Shown piece after piece: positions 17,224-25,207 of a DNA stretch of 64,000 nucleotides (positions within the stretch are counted from its first letter, which is position 1; the number at the start of each line of letters is the position of its first letter). Source of the stretch: Pseudoxanthomonas sp. GM95 (GTDB lineage: Bacteria > Pseudomonadota > Gammaproteobacteria > Xanthomonadales > Xanthomonadaceae). Position numbers and translations under genes: made by a program. The DNA lies in assembly GCF_900109775.1 (NCBI RefSeq), contig NZ_FOAX01000004.1, positions 186,001 to 250,000 on the forward strand, in the 5' to 3' direction. The notes beneath the pieces were generated by a model. The model was not told where the DNA came from and made no database searches. It was given only the letters and a program-made list of their open reading frames with translations.

Positions 17224-18072
17224 TCAGTCGTCGCCCAGCTGGGGGAACGCACGCAATACGGCCGCTTCCTCGCCACTCCCGGCAAGATCCTGCGCGACCG
17301 CGCGGTACTGGCTGGCCATCGCGGTATAGATCGCCGCCTCGGGCCGGTGGTGGCCGATGAAATCGGCGATCTGCTCCATCTCCGGCGCCCAGCGCCAGGC
17401 CTTGGGCAGCAGGTCCGGCAGGCCGCGATCCAGCAGGGCAAGCAGGCCCGGACGCGTCTCGGCCAGCGCTGCCCGCAACGCCTCGCCGGCGCCGTGGCGT
17501 TCGGCCGCCAGCACCATCGCCACGCCGAGCGCGGCCACGCCCTTGCTCAGGCCGGCGTAGGCCATCTTCAGCGCACTGGCCGCGCCGACGCCGCCGTCCA
17601 GTAGCTGCGTCACCACGCCGTGCGCGTTGAGCGCCTCGGCCAGGTCGGCCGCATCGCGCGAGACATAGAGCGTCGGGCCGATCTCATCACCCTTGGGCGG
17701 GAAGCCGACGATGCAGCCATCCACGAACGTCGCGCCGGCCGCTTCGATCACCGCCTGCACCTCGTGCACGGTGTCGGGATTGACGGCATTGAGATCCACA
17801 TAGCGCGGCGGCTGGTCGACACCGACGCACCAGCTGGCGAACTGGCGCGCCATCGCCAGCGCTTCGGCCGGTGGCACCACCGACAGGAACACCGGTGCCT
17901 GCATCAGCGCAGCCGGTGCGACATCGGTCATGCCGGCGGCCTGCGCACGGGCACGGCTGGCGTCGCTGCGCCCCTCGAGCGTGGTCAACACCTGCGCGCC
18001 GCGCGCAACCAGCCTCGCAGACAAACCGGCGCCCATCGCACCCGGGCCGACCAGTGCAAACGTGGTGGACAT
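17224..18072 (-). CDS. NAD(P)-dependent dehydrogenase, 6PGDH-like with DUF1932
   Basis: Protein of 282 residues. The N-terminal NAD(P)-binding fold has GPGAMGAG at about residues 9-16. The C-terminal helical domain (about 190-260) resembles DUF1932, which in this family replaces the usual beta-hydroxyacid dehydrogenase C-terminal domain. KMAYAGLSKG carries the catalytic-lysine position (S/ALKMxYA). It probably reduces or oxidises a small hydroxy acid or an imine; the substrate is unknown. It is monocistronic. Confidence 0.82.
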   Translation of the reverse strand: MSTTFALVGPGAMGAGLSARLVARGAQVLTTLEGRSDASRARAQAAGMTDVAPAALMQAPVFLSVVPPAEALAMARQFASWCVGVDQPPRYVDLNAVNPDTVHEVQAVIEAAGATFVDGCIVGFPPKGDEIGPTLYVSRDAADLAEALNAHGVVTQLLDGGVGAASALKMAYAGLSKGVAALGVAMVLAAERHGAGEALRAALAETRPGLLALLDRGLPDLLPKAWRWAPEMEQIADFIGHHRPEAAIYTAMASQYRAVAQDLAGSGEEAAVLRAFPQLGDD

Positions 18073-18199
18073 CGATCACCTCCAGTGAAGGAAAGCGCCA
18101 TCGTGCGCTTCAAACGGGCGCGCGATGTGTCGAGGGACAACCCCGCACCGCGCGATGTCCCGTCAGGAGGAACGCGCGCCGATCAACGTGTGCGCGACG

Positions 18200-19291
18200 T
18201 CATCCCGCGCGCTGCACGCGCCGCCCGAGCCAGCGCGCGATCACCGGGCCCAGCGCCAGCACCACCAGCAGGCGCGCGGTCTGCATCGCCATGACGAAGG
18301 CCACGTCCACCTGCGCGGACGACGCCGCGATGATCGCCACCGAATCGGCACCGCCGGGGCTCGTCGCCAGATACGCGGTCAGCGGATCGACGCCGGCAAA
18401 CCGCACCAGCGCGTAGGCGATGCCGCCGCACAGCGCGATCAAGGCCACGATCGCGCCGAGCACGCGCGGCAAGGCCTTGAACGCGCTGCGCAGGATCGCG
18501 GGCGTGAAACGCAGGCCGATGCTCCAGCCCAGCAGCGCGTAGCAGGCCGCCAGCAGCAACGGCGGCAAGTTGATCTGCAGCAGGCCGGCGTTCTGGGCGA
18601 CCACGCCCAGCACCAGCGGCAGCAGCAACGGGCCGGCGGGAATCTTCATCCGAACCGCGGCCACCGTGCACGCAACGATCAGCACGGCGGTCAGCAGCAG
18701 GTCGCGCGGCGCGCCCAGCGCCAGCCACTGCACCGCCGCGCTGCCGCCCTGCACGTGCCACAGCCGCGCCATCACCGAAGCGGCCACCGCCACCAGCACC
18801 ACGCGCAGGTATTGCATGAAGGCCACCAGCCGCATGTCGCCGCCGAACGCGCTGGACATCAGCGCCATCGCAGAGGCCGCGCCCGGGAACGTGCCCCATA
18901 GCGCGGTCGTGCCCGGCAGGATCCGCCAGCGCTGCAGCAGCAAGCCCAGCAGCACCGCGATCACGATCACCGCCAGCACGCAGCCGACGAACAGCGGCGC
19001 GTTGCGGCCGACTTCGGCCAGGACGCTGGCCGGCATGCCGCGCGCGATCATCGCGCCGACCACGCCCTGGGCCAGCGCGAACGGCCACGGCGCCACCTTC
19101 ACCGGCGCGCCACCGACGGCCAGCACGATCGCCGCGACCATCGGCCCCAGCAGCAGCGCGGCCGATAGGTGCAGCGCTTCGAACACGCCGACCAGCGCCA
19201 GCGAGGCCATGGCCAGCACGCCCCAGCGCAGCCACGCCGGGCGCCGGGCCAACGCGCGCAGGAAGCCGGTTTCCGCTGGCGCCTCGCCCAT
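18200..19291 (-). CDS. AbrB family (COG3180) membrane transporter
   Basis: Integral membrane protein of about 363 residues with around ten helices in two repeats. Each repeat contains a glycine-rich loop of the type FPGAASAMALMSSAFGGDMRLVAFMQYLRV and SPGGADSVAIIAASS, the signature of the membrane AbrB (AmoA-regulator-like) transporter family, which is unrelated to the AbrB DNA-binding fold. The substrate is unknown. It starts four bases after the stop of the isochorismatase gene (in-frame GTG 19294 and ATG 19291 are adjacent), so the two form an operon. Confidence 0.85.
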   Translation of the reverse strand: MGEAPAETGFLRALARRPAWLRWGVLAMASLALVGVFEALHLSAALLLGPMVAAIVLAVGGAPVKVAPWPFALAQGVVGAMIARGMPASVLAEVGRNAPLFVGCVLAVIVIAVLLGLLLQRWRILPGTTALWGTFPGAASAMALMSSAFGGDMRLVAFMQYLRVVLVAVAASVMARLWHVQGGSAAVQWLALGAPRDLLLTAVLIVACTVAAVRMKIPAGPLLLPLVLGVVAQNAGLLQINLPPLLLAACYALLGWSIGLRFTPAILRSAFKALPRVLGAIVALIALCGGIAYALVRFAGVDPLTAYLATSPGGADSVAIIAASSAQVDVAFVMAMQTARLLVVLALGPVIARWLGRRVQRAG

Positions 19292-19295
19292 CACG

Positions 19296-19859
19296 TCAGG
19301 CCTGCAGCAGCAGCGTGCCGCTGTCGGCGATGCGGGCCACGCGCAGCAGCACGTGCTTGAGCGTCATCTCGTGCAGTTCGGTCGAAACGCTGGCGCACAG
19401 GTCCGGCGCGATCACCACCGCAAAGCCGAGCTCCCAGGCGTGGCGCGCGGTGGATTCCACGCCGAAGTTGGTGGCGATGCCGCCCAGCACGATCGTGTCG
19501 ATGCCGCGGCGGCGCAGCTGCTGTTCCAGCCCGGTGCCGGTGAAGGCGCCCCACTGGCGCTTGGTCACGCGCAGGTCGCCGGGCTGTTCCAGGCCATCGA
19601 CCAGCTGCGCCCAGTCGGCCGGCAGCGGGCCGCGCTGGCTGGCGGCGTCGACCGGCTGCTTTGGCGCATCGATGAAGTCCGGGCCGAAGTCCACGTTGAC
19701 CAGCACCACCGGCGCGCCGGCCGCGCGGAACCTGGCCGCGACGGCCTTGGCCCGCTCAACGAGTTCGACGCCGGCGATGGGCTGCAGCGGCATGGCAGTG
19801 ATGCCGTGCTGCAGGTCGATCAGGACCAGGGCGGTGGTGGCGGGGGACAGGGTCGGCAT
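19296..19859 (-). CDS. Isochorismatase-like cysteine hydrolase
   Basis: Protein of 187 residues of the isochorismatase-like hydrolase superfamily. The catalytic Asp is in ALVLIDLQHGI (about residue 15), and the Lys region is KRQWGAFTGTGL. The cis-peptide block GGIATNFGVESTARHAWELG is present, but the nucleophile position that is Cys in many nicotinamidase-like members reads Asn-Phe-Gly-Val (where family members often have xxCV). A true cysteine hydrolase activity is therefore doubtful, and the protein may be isochorismatase-like in the strict sense (no Cys). It heads an operon with the AbrB-type transporter and is divergent from a TetR gene. Confidence 0.85.
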   Translation of the reverse strand: MPTLSPATTALVLIDLQHGITAMPLQPIAGVELVERAKAVAARFRAAGAPVVLVNVDFGPDFIDAPKQPVDAASQRGPLPADWAQLVDGLEQPGDLRVTKRQWGAFTGTGLEQQLRRRGIDTIVLGGIATNFGVESTARHAWELGFAVVIAPDLCASVSTELHEMTLKHVLLRVARIADSGTLLLQA

Positions 19860-19892
19860 GGCGGGGATTCCTTGGGCAGGCGAGGCGGCTAA

Positions 19893-19914
19893 TATGCGAG
19901 GATCGATTCGCATA
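19893..19914. promoter_or_regulatory. Inverted repeat between tetR and isochorismatase operon (candidate TetR operator)
   Basis: TATGCGA (19893-19899), eight bases, then TCGCATA (19908-19914): a perfect 7-bp-arm palindrome in the 68 bp between the divergent start codons. Its size and place fit a TetR dimer operator controlling both directions. This is inferred from position and symmetry; no binding data. Confidence 0.6.
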
Positions 19915-19927
19915 GAGAATTGTGAGG

Positions 19928-20509
19928 ATGCCCTCGCAAAAGTCAAATGAAGCCGTCGCGCCCAAGCGCCAGCGTGGACGCGAACGCGTCGCCGCGATCT
20001 TGGACACGGCCGCGCAGCTGTTCGTCGAACAGGGCCACGCCGTGACCATGACCGAGATCGCCGCGCGCTCGGGCACGGCGATCGGCTCGCTGTACCGGTT
20101 CTTCCCCACCCGCGACGCGCTGGCCGACGTACTGCTGCAGCGCTATGCCGAGCATCTAGGCGCGGCGCTGGAGGCCCTGGTCGCCCGCGCCGACGCGCTG
20201 TCACCGGCCGAGCTGGCCGACGCCCTGCTCGCCCTGGTGCTGGACCTGCGCACCGAACGCGCCGCCGCGCTGGTGCTGGTGGACCTGCGCGATACCGGCC
20301 ACCAGCGCCTGCAGCTGCGCGACACCATGCGCACCGGCGTGACCCGAATCCTGGTCAATGCGGGCGTGGTGCCGGAGGCGCGCGCGGGCGATGCCGCCAT
20401 CGCGGTGATCAGCGTCATCAAGTCCGCCGCAACCCTGGCCGCCCAGCCGGACAAGGCCGGCGCAGTGGACGAACTGCGCCTGGTGCTGCGCCGCTATCTG
20501 GCGGGCTGA
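19928..20509 (+). CDS. TetR family transcriptional regulator
   Basis: Repressor-type regulator of about 193 residues. The N-terminal helix-turn-helix runs about 22-68: ILDTAAQLFVEQGHAVTMTEIA then SGTAIGSLYRFFPTRDAL. The C-terminal ligand-binding half is helical and divergent, and resembles TetR C-terminal families with a TRTGVTRIL-type helix. It is divergent from the isochorismatase/AbrB-transporter operon, with a palindrome between them, so it probably represses that operon and itself until an unknown small molecule binds. An in-frame GTG lies six bases before the chosen ATG. Confidence 0.9.
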   Translation: MPSQKSNEAVAPKRQRGRERVAAILDTAAQLFVEQGHAVTMTEIAARSGTAIGSLYRFFPTRDALADVLLQRYAEHLGAALEALVARADALSPAELADALLALVLDLRTERAAALVLVDLRDTGHQRLQLRDTMRTGVTRILVNAGVVPEARAGDAAIAVISVIKSAATLAAQPDKAGAVDELRLVLRRYLAG

Positions 20510-20547
20510 TCCCGCGCGCGGCCCGCGCACTTGCGCGCGCACGATGA

Positions 20548-20586
20548 CGGCGACACACGACTGTCGCCGGGCGGCAACATCTTTTT
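20548..20586 (+). terminator. Possible terminator after tetR
   Basis: CGGCGACA (20548-20555) and TGTCGCCG (20562-20569) form a perfect 8-bp stem with a six-base loop. A T-run (CTTTTT) follows only after about 12 bases, so this is a weak candidate. It could equally be a leader hairpin of the lipoprotein gene at 20650. Confidence 0.35.
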
Positions 20587-20649
20587 AATGCAGCGCCGGG
20601 TATCCATGCCCGCTTGCACAGGGCCTCGCACCCTTCCCCCGGAGTCTTC

Positions 20650-21252
20650 ATGAAGCATCTGTTTGCCGTCGCCGCCCTGGGGCTGGCCTGCGCCGCCTGC
20701 CAGCCGACCACGCCGTCGGCCACCCCCGAGCCCGTGGCCGCAACCCCGCCGCCGCCGGGCGCGCCGGGTGCCGCCGCGCCGAGCCCCACCACCGGCGAAG
20801 GCGCACAGGCCTCCGCGCCGCCGCCCGGCCAGTCGGCCATGGCCGAAGCCGGCGATCTGGTGCCCGGCATTCCCGCCTGCAAGGCCGGCGACAACCGCAC
20901 GCCGATCCCGGTGTGGAAACCGACCATCGATGCCGACGACAACGTCAACAGCGCCCCGCCGCAGCAGGAAGGCCAGGTCGTGGTGCTGGAGCTGGAATCG
21001 CACCACGAGCCCAAGTGCAACGACACCGATCTCAACACCTTCACCCTGGCCAACACCAACGGCGAACCCGGCGGCCTGGAGATCAGCGTGCGCGGCAACT
21101 CGCAGGAAGTGGACGGCGTCTGCCACCTGAGCGGCCTGTATCGCAACGAAGCCGTCGCCGGCACGCACCAGGGCTGGACCACCACGCACTTCACGGCCGC
21201 CGATGCCTCGGAAATCGCCTCGGCCAACATGCACTGCGTGCAGATGCCCTGA
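20650..21252 (+). CDS. Proline/alanine-rich lipoprotein of unknown function
   Basis: Exported lipoprotein of about 200 residues. The signal sequence ends with lipobox LACAAC (Cys about residue 17). A low-complexity Pro/Ala/Thr linker (about 20-65) probably spans periplasm or peptidoglycan. The C-terminal half (about 75-200) is folded-looking with four cysteines (PACKAGD, PKCNDTD, GVCHLSG, MHCVQ) that could form two disulfides. I do not recognise the family. GGAG eight bases before the ATG supports the start. Confidence 0.72.
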   Translation: MKHLFAVAALGLACAACQPTTPSATPEPVAATPPPPGAPGAAAPSPTTGEGAQASAPPPGQSAMAEAGDLVPGIPACKAGDNRTPIPVWKPTIDADDNVNSAPPQQEGQVVVLELESHHEPKCNDTDLNTFTLANTNGEPGGLEISVRGNSQEVDGVCHLSGLYRNEAVAGTHQGWTTTHFTAADASEIASANMHCVQMP

Positions 21253-21482
21253 GTCCGTTACACGCCGCGTGGACATGCCCGGCACGCTGACACGCGGCGA
21301 CACGCACCGCCATCGCCGACAAGAACACCGCACGCGCGACACCGCGTGCTCACTGCCCGCTGGCAAAGCTGCATCGCAGCCGCGCGATGCCACGCCAGCA
21401 GGCTGCGCTGTTCACATGCCGCGCCCTAGCGTGGAGACACGGACGGATGACCGCCGTCCGGCTTCCACACAAGGACACCGAC

Positions 21483-21794
21483 ATGAAACTGCTTTCCACC
21501 CTGATCGTCTCCGCCACCCTGTGCTTTTCCGGCGCCGCCCTGGCCCAGCAGCACCACGACGACCACGGCGATGCGCACAACGCACCCAACTCACACGCGC
21601 AGCCGCACGGCAATCCGCACAAGAAGGGCGACCGCCTGGCCTCCGGCGCACGCGGCGACCGCGTGCCGGACTACCGCAAGCACGGCCTGAAGGCGCCGCC
21701 GAAGGGCCACGAATGGCGCAAGGTCGATAACGACTACGTCCTGATCGCCGTCACCACCGGCATCATCAGCAGCGTGATCGCCGCCAGCCGCTAA
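21483..21794 (+). CDS. RcnB family periplasmic protein
   Basis: Secreted protein of about 103 residues. A cleavable signal ends ALA-QQ near residue 22, followed by a His-rich stretch (HHDDHGDAHNAPNSHAQPHGNPH) that could bind metal. The C terminus (DYRKHGLKAPPKGHEWRKVDNDYVLI) is the RcnB domain signature, and the tail is hydrophobic (AVTTGIISSVIAA). RcnB-type proteins are linked to nickel/cobalt homeostasis in E. coli; here no rcnA exporter is adjacent, so the role is open. The other genes nearby are unrelated. Confidence 0.85.
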   Translation: MKLLSTLIVSATLCFSGAALAQQHHDDHGDAHNAPNSHAQPHGNPHKKGDRLASGARGDRVPDYRKHGLKAPPKGHEWRKVDNDYVLIAVTTGIISSVIAASR

Positions 21795-21808
21795 GGCGCG
21801 TGTCAGGC

Positions 21809-21838
21809 GGGGCGCTGCGCACGCGGCGCCCCGTTTTT
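21809..21838 (+). terminator. Rho-independent terminator after rcnB-like gene
   Basis: Stem GGGGCGC (21809-21815) and GCGCCCC (21826-21832), ten-base loop, followed by GTTTTT. It lies 15 bases after the stop and between convergent genes. Confidence 0.75.
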
Positions 21839-21852
21839 CTTGAGCGCGAGGG

Positions 21853-22446
21853 CTACTTTTCGTATTTCCAGTTGCGATGCTTGCCTTCAGCAAGCCATTC
21901 CAGCGCCTGCGCGATGCGCTTGTCGCGTGTGGCCTCGGTCTTCGCGTCACCGATCCATTCCAGGTAATCGCGCTGGTAGCCGGCGCTGAAGCCGTCGTAG
22001 TGTTTTTTCGCCTGCGCATGCCCGGCCAGCGCCTGGGCGAACGCCGGCACCATTGTCACGGGCGCACGCGGCTTGACCACGCGTTGCGGCGCGCCGGCTT
22101 CGATCCGGGCCATCGCCTCTTTCACCTTCGCCGCAAATTCGCGCTTGCCCGGCAGGTCCTTGACCTGGGTCAGCTTGCCGAACTCGCCCATCGCCTCGCC
22201 GACCTTCTCTGGCTTGGCCACACCTTCATCGCGGCGCCAGAACGCCAGCGTCGCATGCGCCTTGAACGCCGCGGTCACGCACAGGATCTTCCCGCGATAC
22301 AGGAACGCGGGCATGCCCCACTTGATCGCCTCTTCCAGCTCGCCGCAGCTGGCATGCAGCCGCTGGCGGATCTCGCGCAGGATCGGCTGGGCAAACGGCG
22401 CGGCCTGTTCGATATAGGCATCGATGCGCGGCTCAGATGTGCTCAT
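21853..22446 (-). CDS. YdeI family protein with DUF1801 domain
   Basis: Cytoplasmic protein of about 197 residues. The N-terminal DUF1801 domain (about 10-120) has EEAIKWGMPAFLYRGKILC, the conserved core. The C-terminal YdeI/OmpD-associated motif (about 140-195) reads HYDGFSAGYQRDYLEWIGDAKTEATRDKRIAQALEWLAEGK. The function is not established; members are often near stress genes and lie alone here. The ATG at 22446 gives the expected family N terminus. Confidence 0.85.
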   Translation of the reverse strand: MSTSEPRIDAYIEQAAPFAQPILREIRQRLHASCGELEEAIKWGMPAFLYRGKILCVTAAFKAHATLAFWRRDEGVAKPEKVGEAMGEFGKLTQVKDLPGKREFAAKVKEAMARIEAGAPQRVVKPRAPVTMVPAFAQALAGHAQAKKHYDGFSAGYQRDYLEWIGDAKTEATRDKRIAQALEWLAEGKHRNWKYEK

Positions 22447-22526
22447 GGACGACGACTCCCATCGGCGAAGCCGCAGCGTGCGCCGCCGCGGCGCGGCCGG
22501 CAAGCCGCGCCTGCCGCTTCAGCGGA

Positions 22527-22826
22527 TCAGGTCAACACGTGGACGACGAAGGCGCCCGCGGCAAGGAGGAATCCCGCCAGCCCCAGGCCAAACGCGCCCC
22601 GCGAGAACGTCTGCCCCAGCGCACGCGCCAGGAACGGCCCCTGCGCACCGTTGCGATACACGCTGTAGAGGATCAGCAGGAAGCCGATCGCCTTCAACAC
22701 CTTGTACGTCGACCAGCCGTAGAGGCAGTCGATCACACTGAAGGCCGCGATCAGGCCAAAACACCACAGCATCGTGCGCCGGTGCGGATCGGCACGCCCG
22801 CTGTCCATGACCTTGATGACCTGCAT
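22527..22826 (-). CDS. Small hypothetical membrane protein
   Basis: Protein of about 99 residues with three hydrophobic segments (about 20-36, 43-58 and 77-97) and a short basic loop between them. I do not recognise the family. The ATG at 22826 is chosen because the in-frame upstream extension is hydrophilic and low in hydrophobic residues. It is separated by 80 bp from the YdeI-like gene downstream and could share its transcript. Confidence 0.62.
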   Translation of the reverse strand: MQVIKVMDSGRADPHRRTMLWCFGLIAAFSVIDCLYGWSTYKVLKAIGFLLILYSVYRNGAQGPFLARALGQTFSRGAFGLGLAGFLLAAGAFVVHVLT

Positions 22827-22942
22827 TCGCCCACTCCATGTCGGGAAATCCGGATCATCCTGCACGCTTCCACCGGCGCGCAAGCGCAGCCCGGACGCGC
22901 CCGGCGCTACACTGCGCGCCCGTCACGTCGTCGTGTTTCGTC

Positions 22943-23500
22943 ATGCGTAATCCCCTGCAGGAACAGCTGCTCAAGGCCGGCCTGGTCAAGAAGGGCAAGG
23001 CCGATCAGATCGCCCGCGACCAGGTCAAGGCACGCCTGGCCAAGGGCGGCGCCAAGCCGCCGGTCGTGGAAGAAAAAGTCGACGCCGCCAGGCTGCAGGC
23101 CGAACGCGCCGAGCGCGACCGCGCCCTGGCCGCCGAGCGCAACGCCCAGGCCAAGCGCCAGGAGCTGCAGGCGCAGGTGCGCCAGATCGTGGACACCCAC
23201 AAGGTCAAGCGCGGCGGCGAACTCGAATACCGCTTCAACGACGGCGCGGTGATCCGCACGGTGCTGGTCAACGCTGCGCTGCGTGCCCAGTTGGCCAGCG
23301 GCGCGCTGCTGATCGTGCGCCACGGCGACGGCGTCGAGCTGATCCCGCGCAGCGTCGCGGAAAAGATCTACGAGCGCGATGCGTCCTTCGTGCTGCTCGA
23401 CCACGGCCGCGACAAAGATGCCGCTGCGTCTTTGCCCAGCGAAGGCGACGACTTCTACGACCAGGACCAGTTCAAGGTGCCGGACGACCTGATGTGGTGA
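22943..23500 (+). CDS. DUF2058 family protein (YaiL-like)
   Basis: Soluble protein of about 185 residues. The N-terminal basic region begins MRNPLQEQLLKAGLVKKGKADQI, the DUF2058 signature, then a charged coiled-coil stretch (about 45-85, ERAERDRALAAERNAQAKRQELQ) and a C-terminal domain ending DDFYDQDQFKVPDDLMW. The family has been described as nucleoprotein/polynucleotide-associated; its role is unproven. A TACACT -10-like element is present about 30 bases before the start. Confidence 0.88.
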   Translation: MRNPLQEQLLKAGLVKKGKADQIARDQVKARLAKGGAKPPVVEEKVDAARLQAERAERDRALAAERNAQAKRQELQAQVRQIVDTHKVKRGGELEYRFNDGAVIRTVLVNAALRAQLASGALLIVRHGDGVELIPRSVAEKIYERDASFVLLDHGRDKDAAASLPSEGDDFYDQDQFKVPDDLMW

Positions 23501-23507
23501 AGCGCCG

Positions 23508-23529
23508 GCGTTCCGTGGCGGCGGAACGC
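23508..23529. terminator. Hairpin between convergent genes
   Basis: GCGTTCCG (23508-23515), six-base loop, CGGAACGC (23522-23529): a perfect 8-bp stem between the convergent DUF2058 and cyclase-family genes. No T-run follows, so rho-independent termination is uncertain. Confidence 0.4.
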
Positions 23530-23542
23530 ATCGCGCGCGACG

Positions 23543-24451
23543 TCAGCGGACGCGCACGCCTTTGGTCGCGTCCCACTTCAGCGGCTTGTCCGAGCGCGGC
23601 AACGGCGCATCGCGGCGCGGATCGGCGACCACGCCATGCGGCCAGTCCGGCGGGCAGATCGCGGTGAAGCTGGCATAGCCGCCGGTGCCGCCCCGGAAAC
23701 GCGGAAATCCGATCGACACCAGCGCGCCCACTTCCGGCACCTGATCCAGGTTGGCCACGCCCTCAGCCTGCGCATAGCCGTGATGCATCAACCAGGCCTC
23801 GCCTTCCAGATTGGGACTGTCGTCCGTGTCCAACGGCTCGTGGCCGTGCAGCAGGATGTGGCGCTGCTCATGCAGGAATTTCAGCGCCGGTAGCGACACG
23901 CCCGGAAAGTGCTCCAGCGCGGCCAACGCCGGATCGGGCCAACGCTTGGACCAGTCCGAGCGCACGAACACCACCGATCCTTCCGGGATGCGGCCGTGCT
24001 GTTTTTCCCAGGCTTCGATATCGGCCACGCTCAGCGAATAGCCCGGCGTCTTCTTCACTTGCTCGACGATGGAAATCACCACCAGCGGGCGCAGCGTGTA
24101 GCTGGCCGGCAACTCATCGATGGACGGATATTCCGGCGCCCAATGTGCTGGCGGATCGAGCTGCGTGCCCAGCTGGTCGGTCGCCAGCGTGTAGCGCGTG
24201 GCCTCGAACCCATCCTTGGCGTAGGTGTAGGCGTGGCCATCGGCCGGATCGATCGCCGGCTCGAATTTCGATGGACCAAAGCCATGCCAGACCGGGATGT
24301 TCGGCGCGATCACGTGCGAGAGCGACACGTACTTCACGCCCTTGAGCTGCTGCGCGTAGACGTCCCAGAGGCGGGTGTTGTCGGCGGCGTAGGCAGGCAG
24401 AACGCACACGAGGGACACAAGAAGCGACAACGCGATGAGCGGACGGCGCAT
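23543..24451 (-). CDS. Exported cyclase-family (kynurenine formamidase fold) protein
   Basis: Protein of 302 residues with an N-terminal signal peptide (cleavage near ALPAYA-AD, residue 23), so it acts outside the cytoplasm. It has the cyclase/kynurenine formamidase fold: VSLSHVIAPNIPVWHGFG early, then DQLGTQLDPPAHW, then VFVRSDWSKRW and LLHGHEPLDTD. In metal-dependent cyclase-family hydrolases the middle motif is usually HxGTHxDxPxH; here the two first His positions are Gln, which leaves only the last His. The substrate and activity are therefore uncertain. The secreted location is unusual for kynurenine formamidase proper. Confidence 0.85.
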   Translation of the reverse strand: MRRPLIALSLLVSLVCVLPAYAADNTRLWDVYAQQLKGVKYVSLSHVIAPNIPVWHGFGPSKFEPAIDPADGHAYTYAKDGFEATRYTLATDQLGTQLDPPAHWAPEYPSIDELPASYTLRPLVVISIVEQVKKTPGYSLSVADIEAWEKQHGRIPEGSVVFVRSDWSKRWPDPALAALEHFPGVSLPALKFLHEQRHILLHGHEPLDTDDSPNLEGEAWLMHHGYAQAEGVANLDQVPEVGALVSIGFPRFRGGTGGYASFTAICPPDWPHGVVADPRRDAPLPRSDKPLKWDATKGVRVR

Positions 24452-24496
24452 GGGGGCGAAACTCCTGCGAACGGGTCATCCGATCATAGACCGCCG

Positions 24497-24567
24497 TTGT
24501 GAGAGCTGCTTTAGTAGCGATGAGGCTTCCTCTGTAGAGCCTCATCGCTGCTAAAGCAGCTCCCACA
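24497..24567. repeat. REP-like palindrome 1, upstream of RAYT gene
   Basis: Imperfect inverted repeat of about 72 bp. The left arm TTGTGAGAGCTGCTTTAGTAG pairs with the right arm CTGCTAAAGCAGCTCCCACAA around AGCCTCATCGC. It is the same family as the three elements at 25126, 28948 and 30232 (core GTGGGAGC-GCTTCAGC-GGCGA). It precedes the RAYT gene by 50-80 bp. Confidence 0.85.
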
Positions 24568-24646
24568 AGAAGAATCAGCGCTTTCTGACAGCAGTTCGCG
24601 CTCGCGTCCGCTGGTGAGTCACTCAGCCACACGACATCCTGCTGCC

Positions 24647-25102
24647 ATGGGCAAGCCGCACTCGCATGCACTGCGCTTGGGACGCTGGTCAACGCCAGGT
24701 AGCATCTATCTGGTGACGTTCACCACTGATCAGCGGAAGCCTGTCTTCCACACTTGGTTTGACGCTTCCTGCGTGGCGCGCGCACTCGCTTCGCCCGCGA
24801 CCTGGCCGCAGGCGCAACTCCTGTGTTGGGTCCTGATGCCAGATCACTGGCATGGATTGATCGAACTCGGCGATGAACCCTTATCACGCGCTGTTGCCCG
24901 CGCAAAAGCCGTTGCCTCGCGCGATTGGCGCCGAGGCTGCGGCAGCACGGCGAGGCTCTGGGCGCACGGCTTCCATGACCACGCGCTGCGTAAGGAAGAG
25001 AATCAGCTGCACGTCGCACGCTACATCATCGCCAACCCGCTGCGTGCGGGTTTGGTCAAGCGAGTTGGTGATTATCCCTACTGGGATGCAGTCTGGCTTT
25101 GA
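24647..25102 (+). CDS. REP-associated tyrosine transposase (RAYT)
   Basis: Single-strand HUH nuclease of about 151 residues of the IS200-like/REP-associated tyrosine transposase group (Y1_Tnp fold). It has the HUH pair H67-W-H69 (LMPDHWHGLIEL) and the catalytic tyrosine Y126 in the family block VARYIIANPLRAGLV. IYLVTFTTDQRKPVF at the N terminus is also typical. RAYTs bind and nick REP palindromes and are thought to spread them; two REPs of the same type flank this gene on both sides (24497-24567 and 25126-25197). An in-frame GTG at 24614 could extend the protein by 11 residues. Confidence 0.9.
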   Translation: MGKPHSHALRLGRWSTPGSIYLVTFTTDQRKPVFHTWFDASCVARALASPATWPQAQLLCWVLMPDHWHGLIELGDEPLSRAVARAKAVASRDWRRGCGSTARLWAHGFHDHALRKEENQLHVARYIIANPLRAGLVKRVGDYPYWDAVWL

Positions 25103-25125
25103 GCAGGAAATGCAGATCTGGGTAT

Positions 25126-25197
25126 TTGTGGGAGCTGCTTCAGCAGCGATGTGGCTTTCTCGGTGAAGCCCGATCGCCGCTGAAGCGGCTCCCACAA
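25126..25197. repeat. REP-like palindrome 2, downstream of RAYT gene
   Basis: Inverted repeat of about 72 bp with arms TTGTGGGAGCTGCTTCAGCA and GCTGAAGCGGCTCCCACAA. It lies between the RAYT stop and the convergent ilvD stop and may also block readthrough. Confidence 0.87.
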
Positions 25198-25207
25198 CAG
25201 CGCACCA

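Noticed and set aside
24614-25102. A classical IS200/IS605 insertion sequence
   Set aside because: The gene matches RAYT rather than IS200 TnpA, there is no tnpB, and the flanking palindromes are REP elements rather than IS ends.
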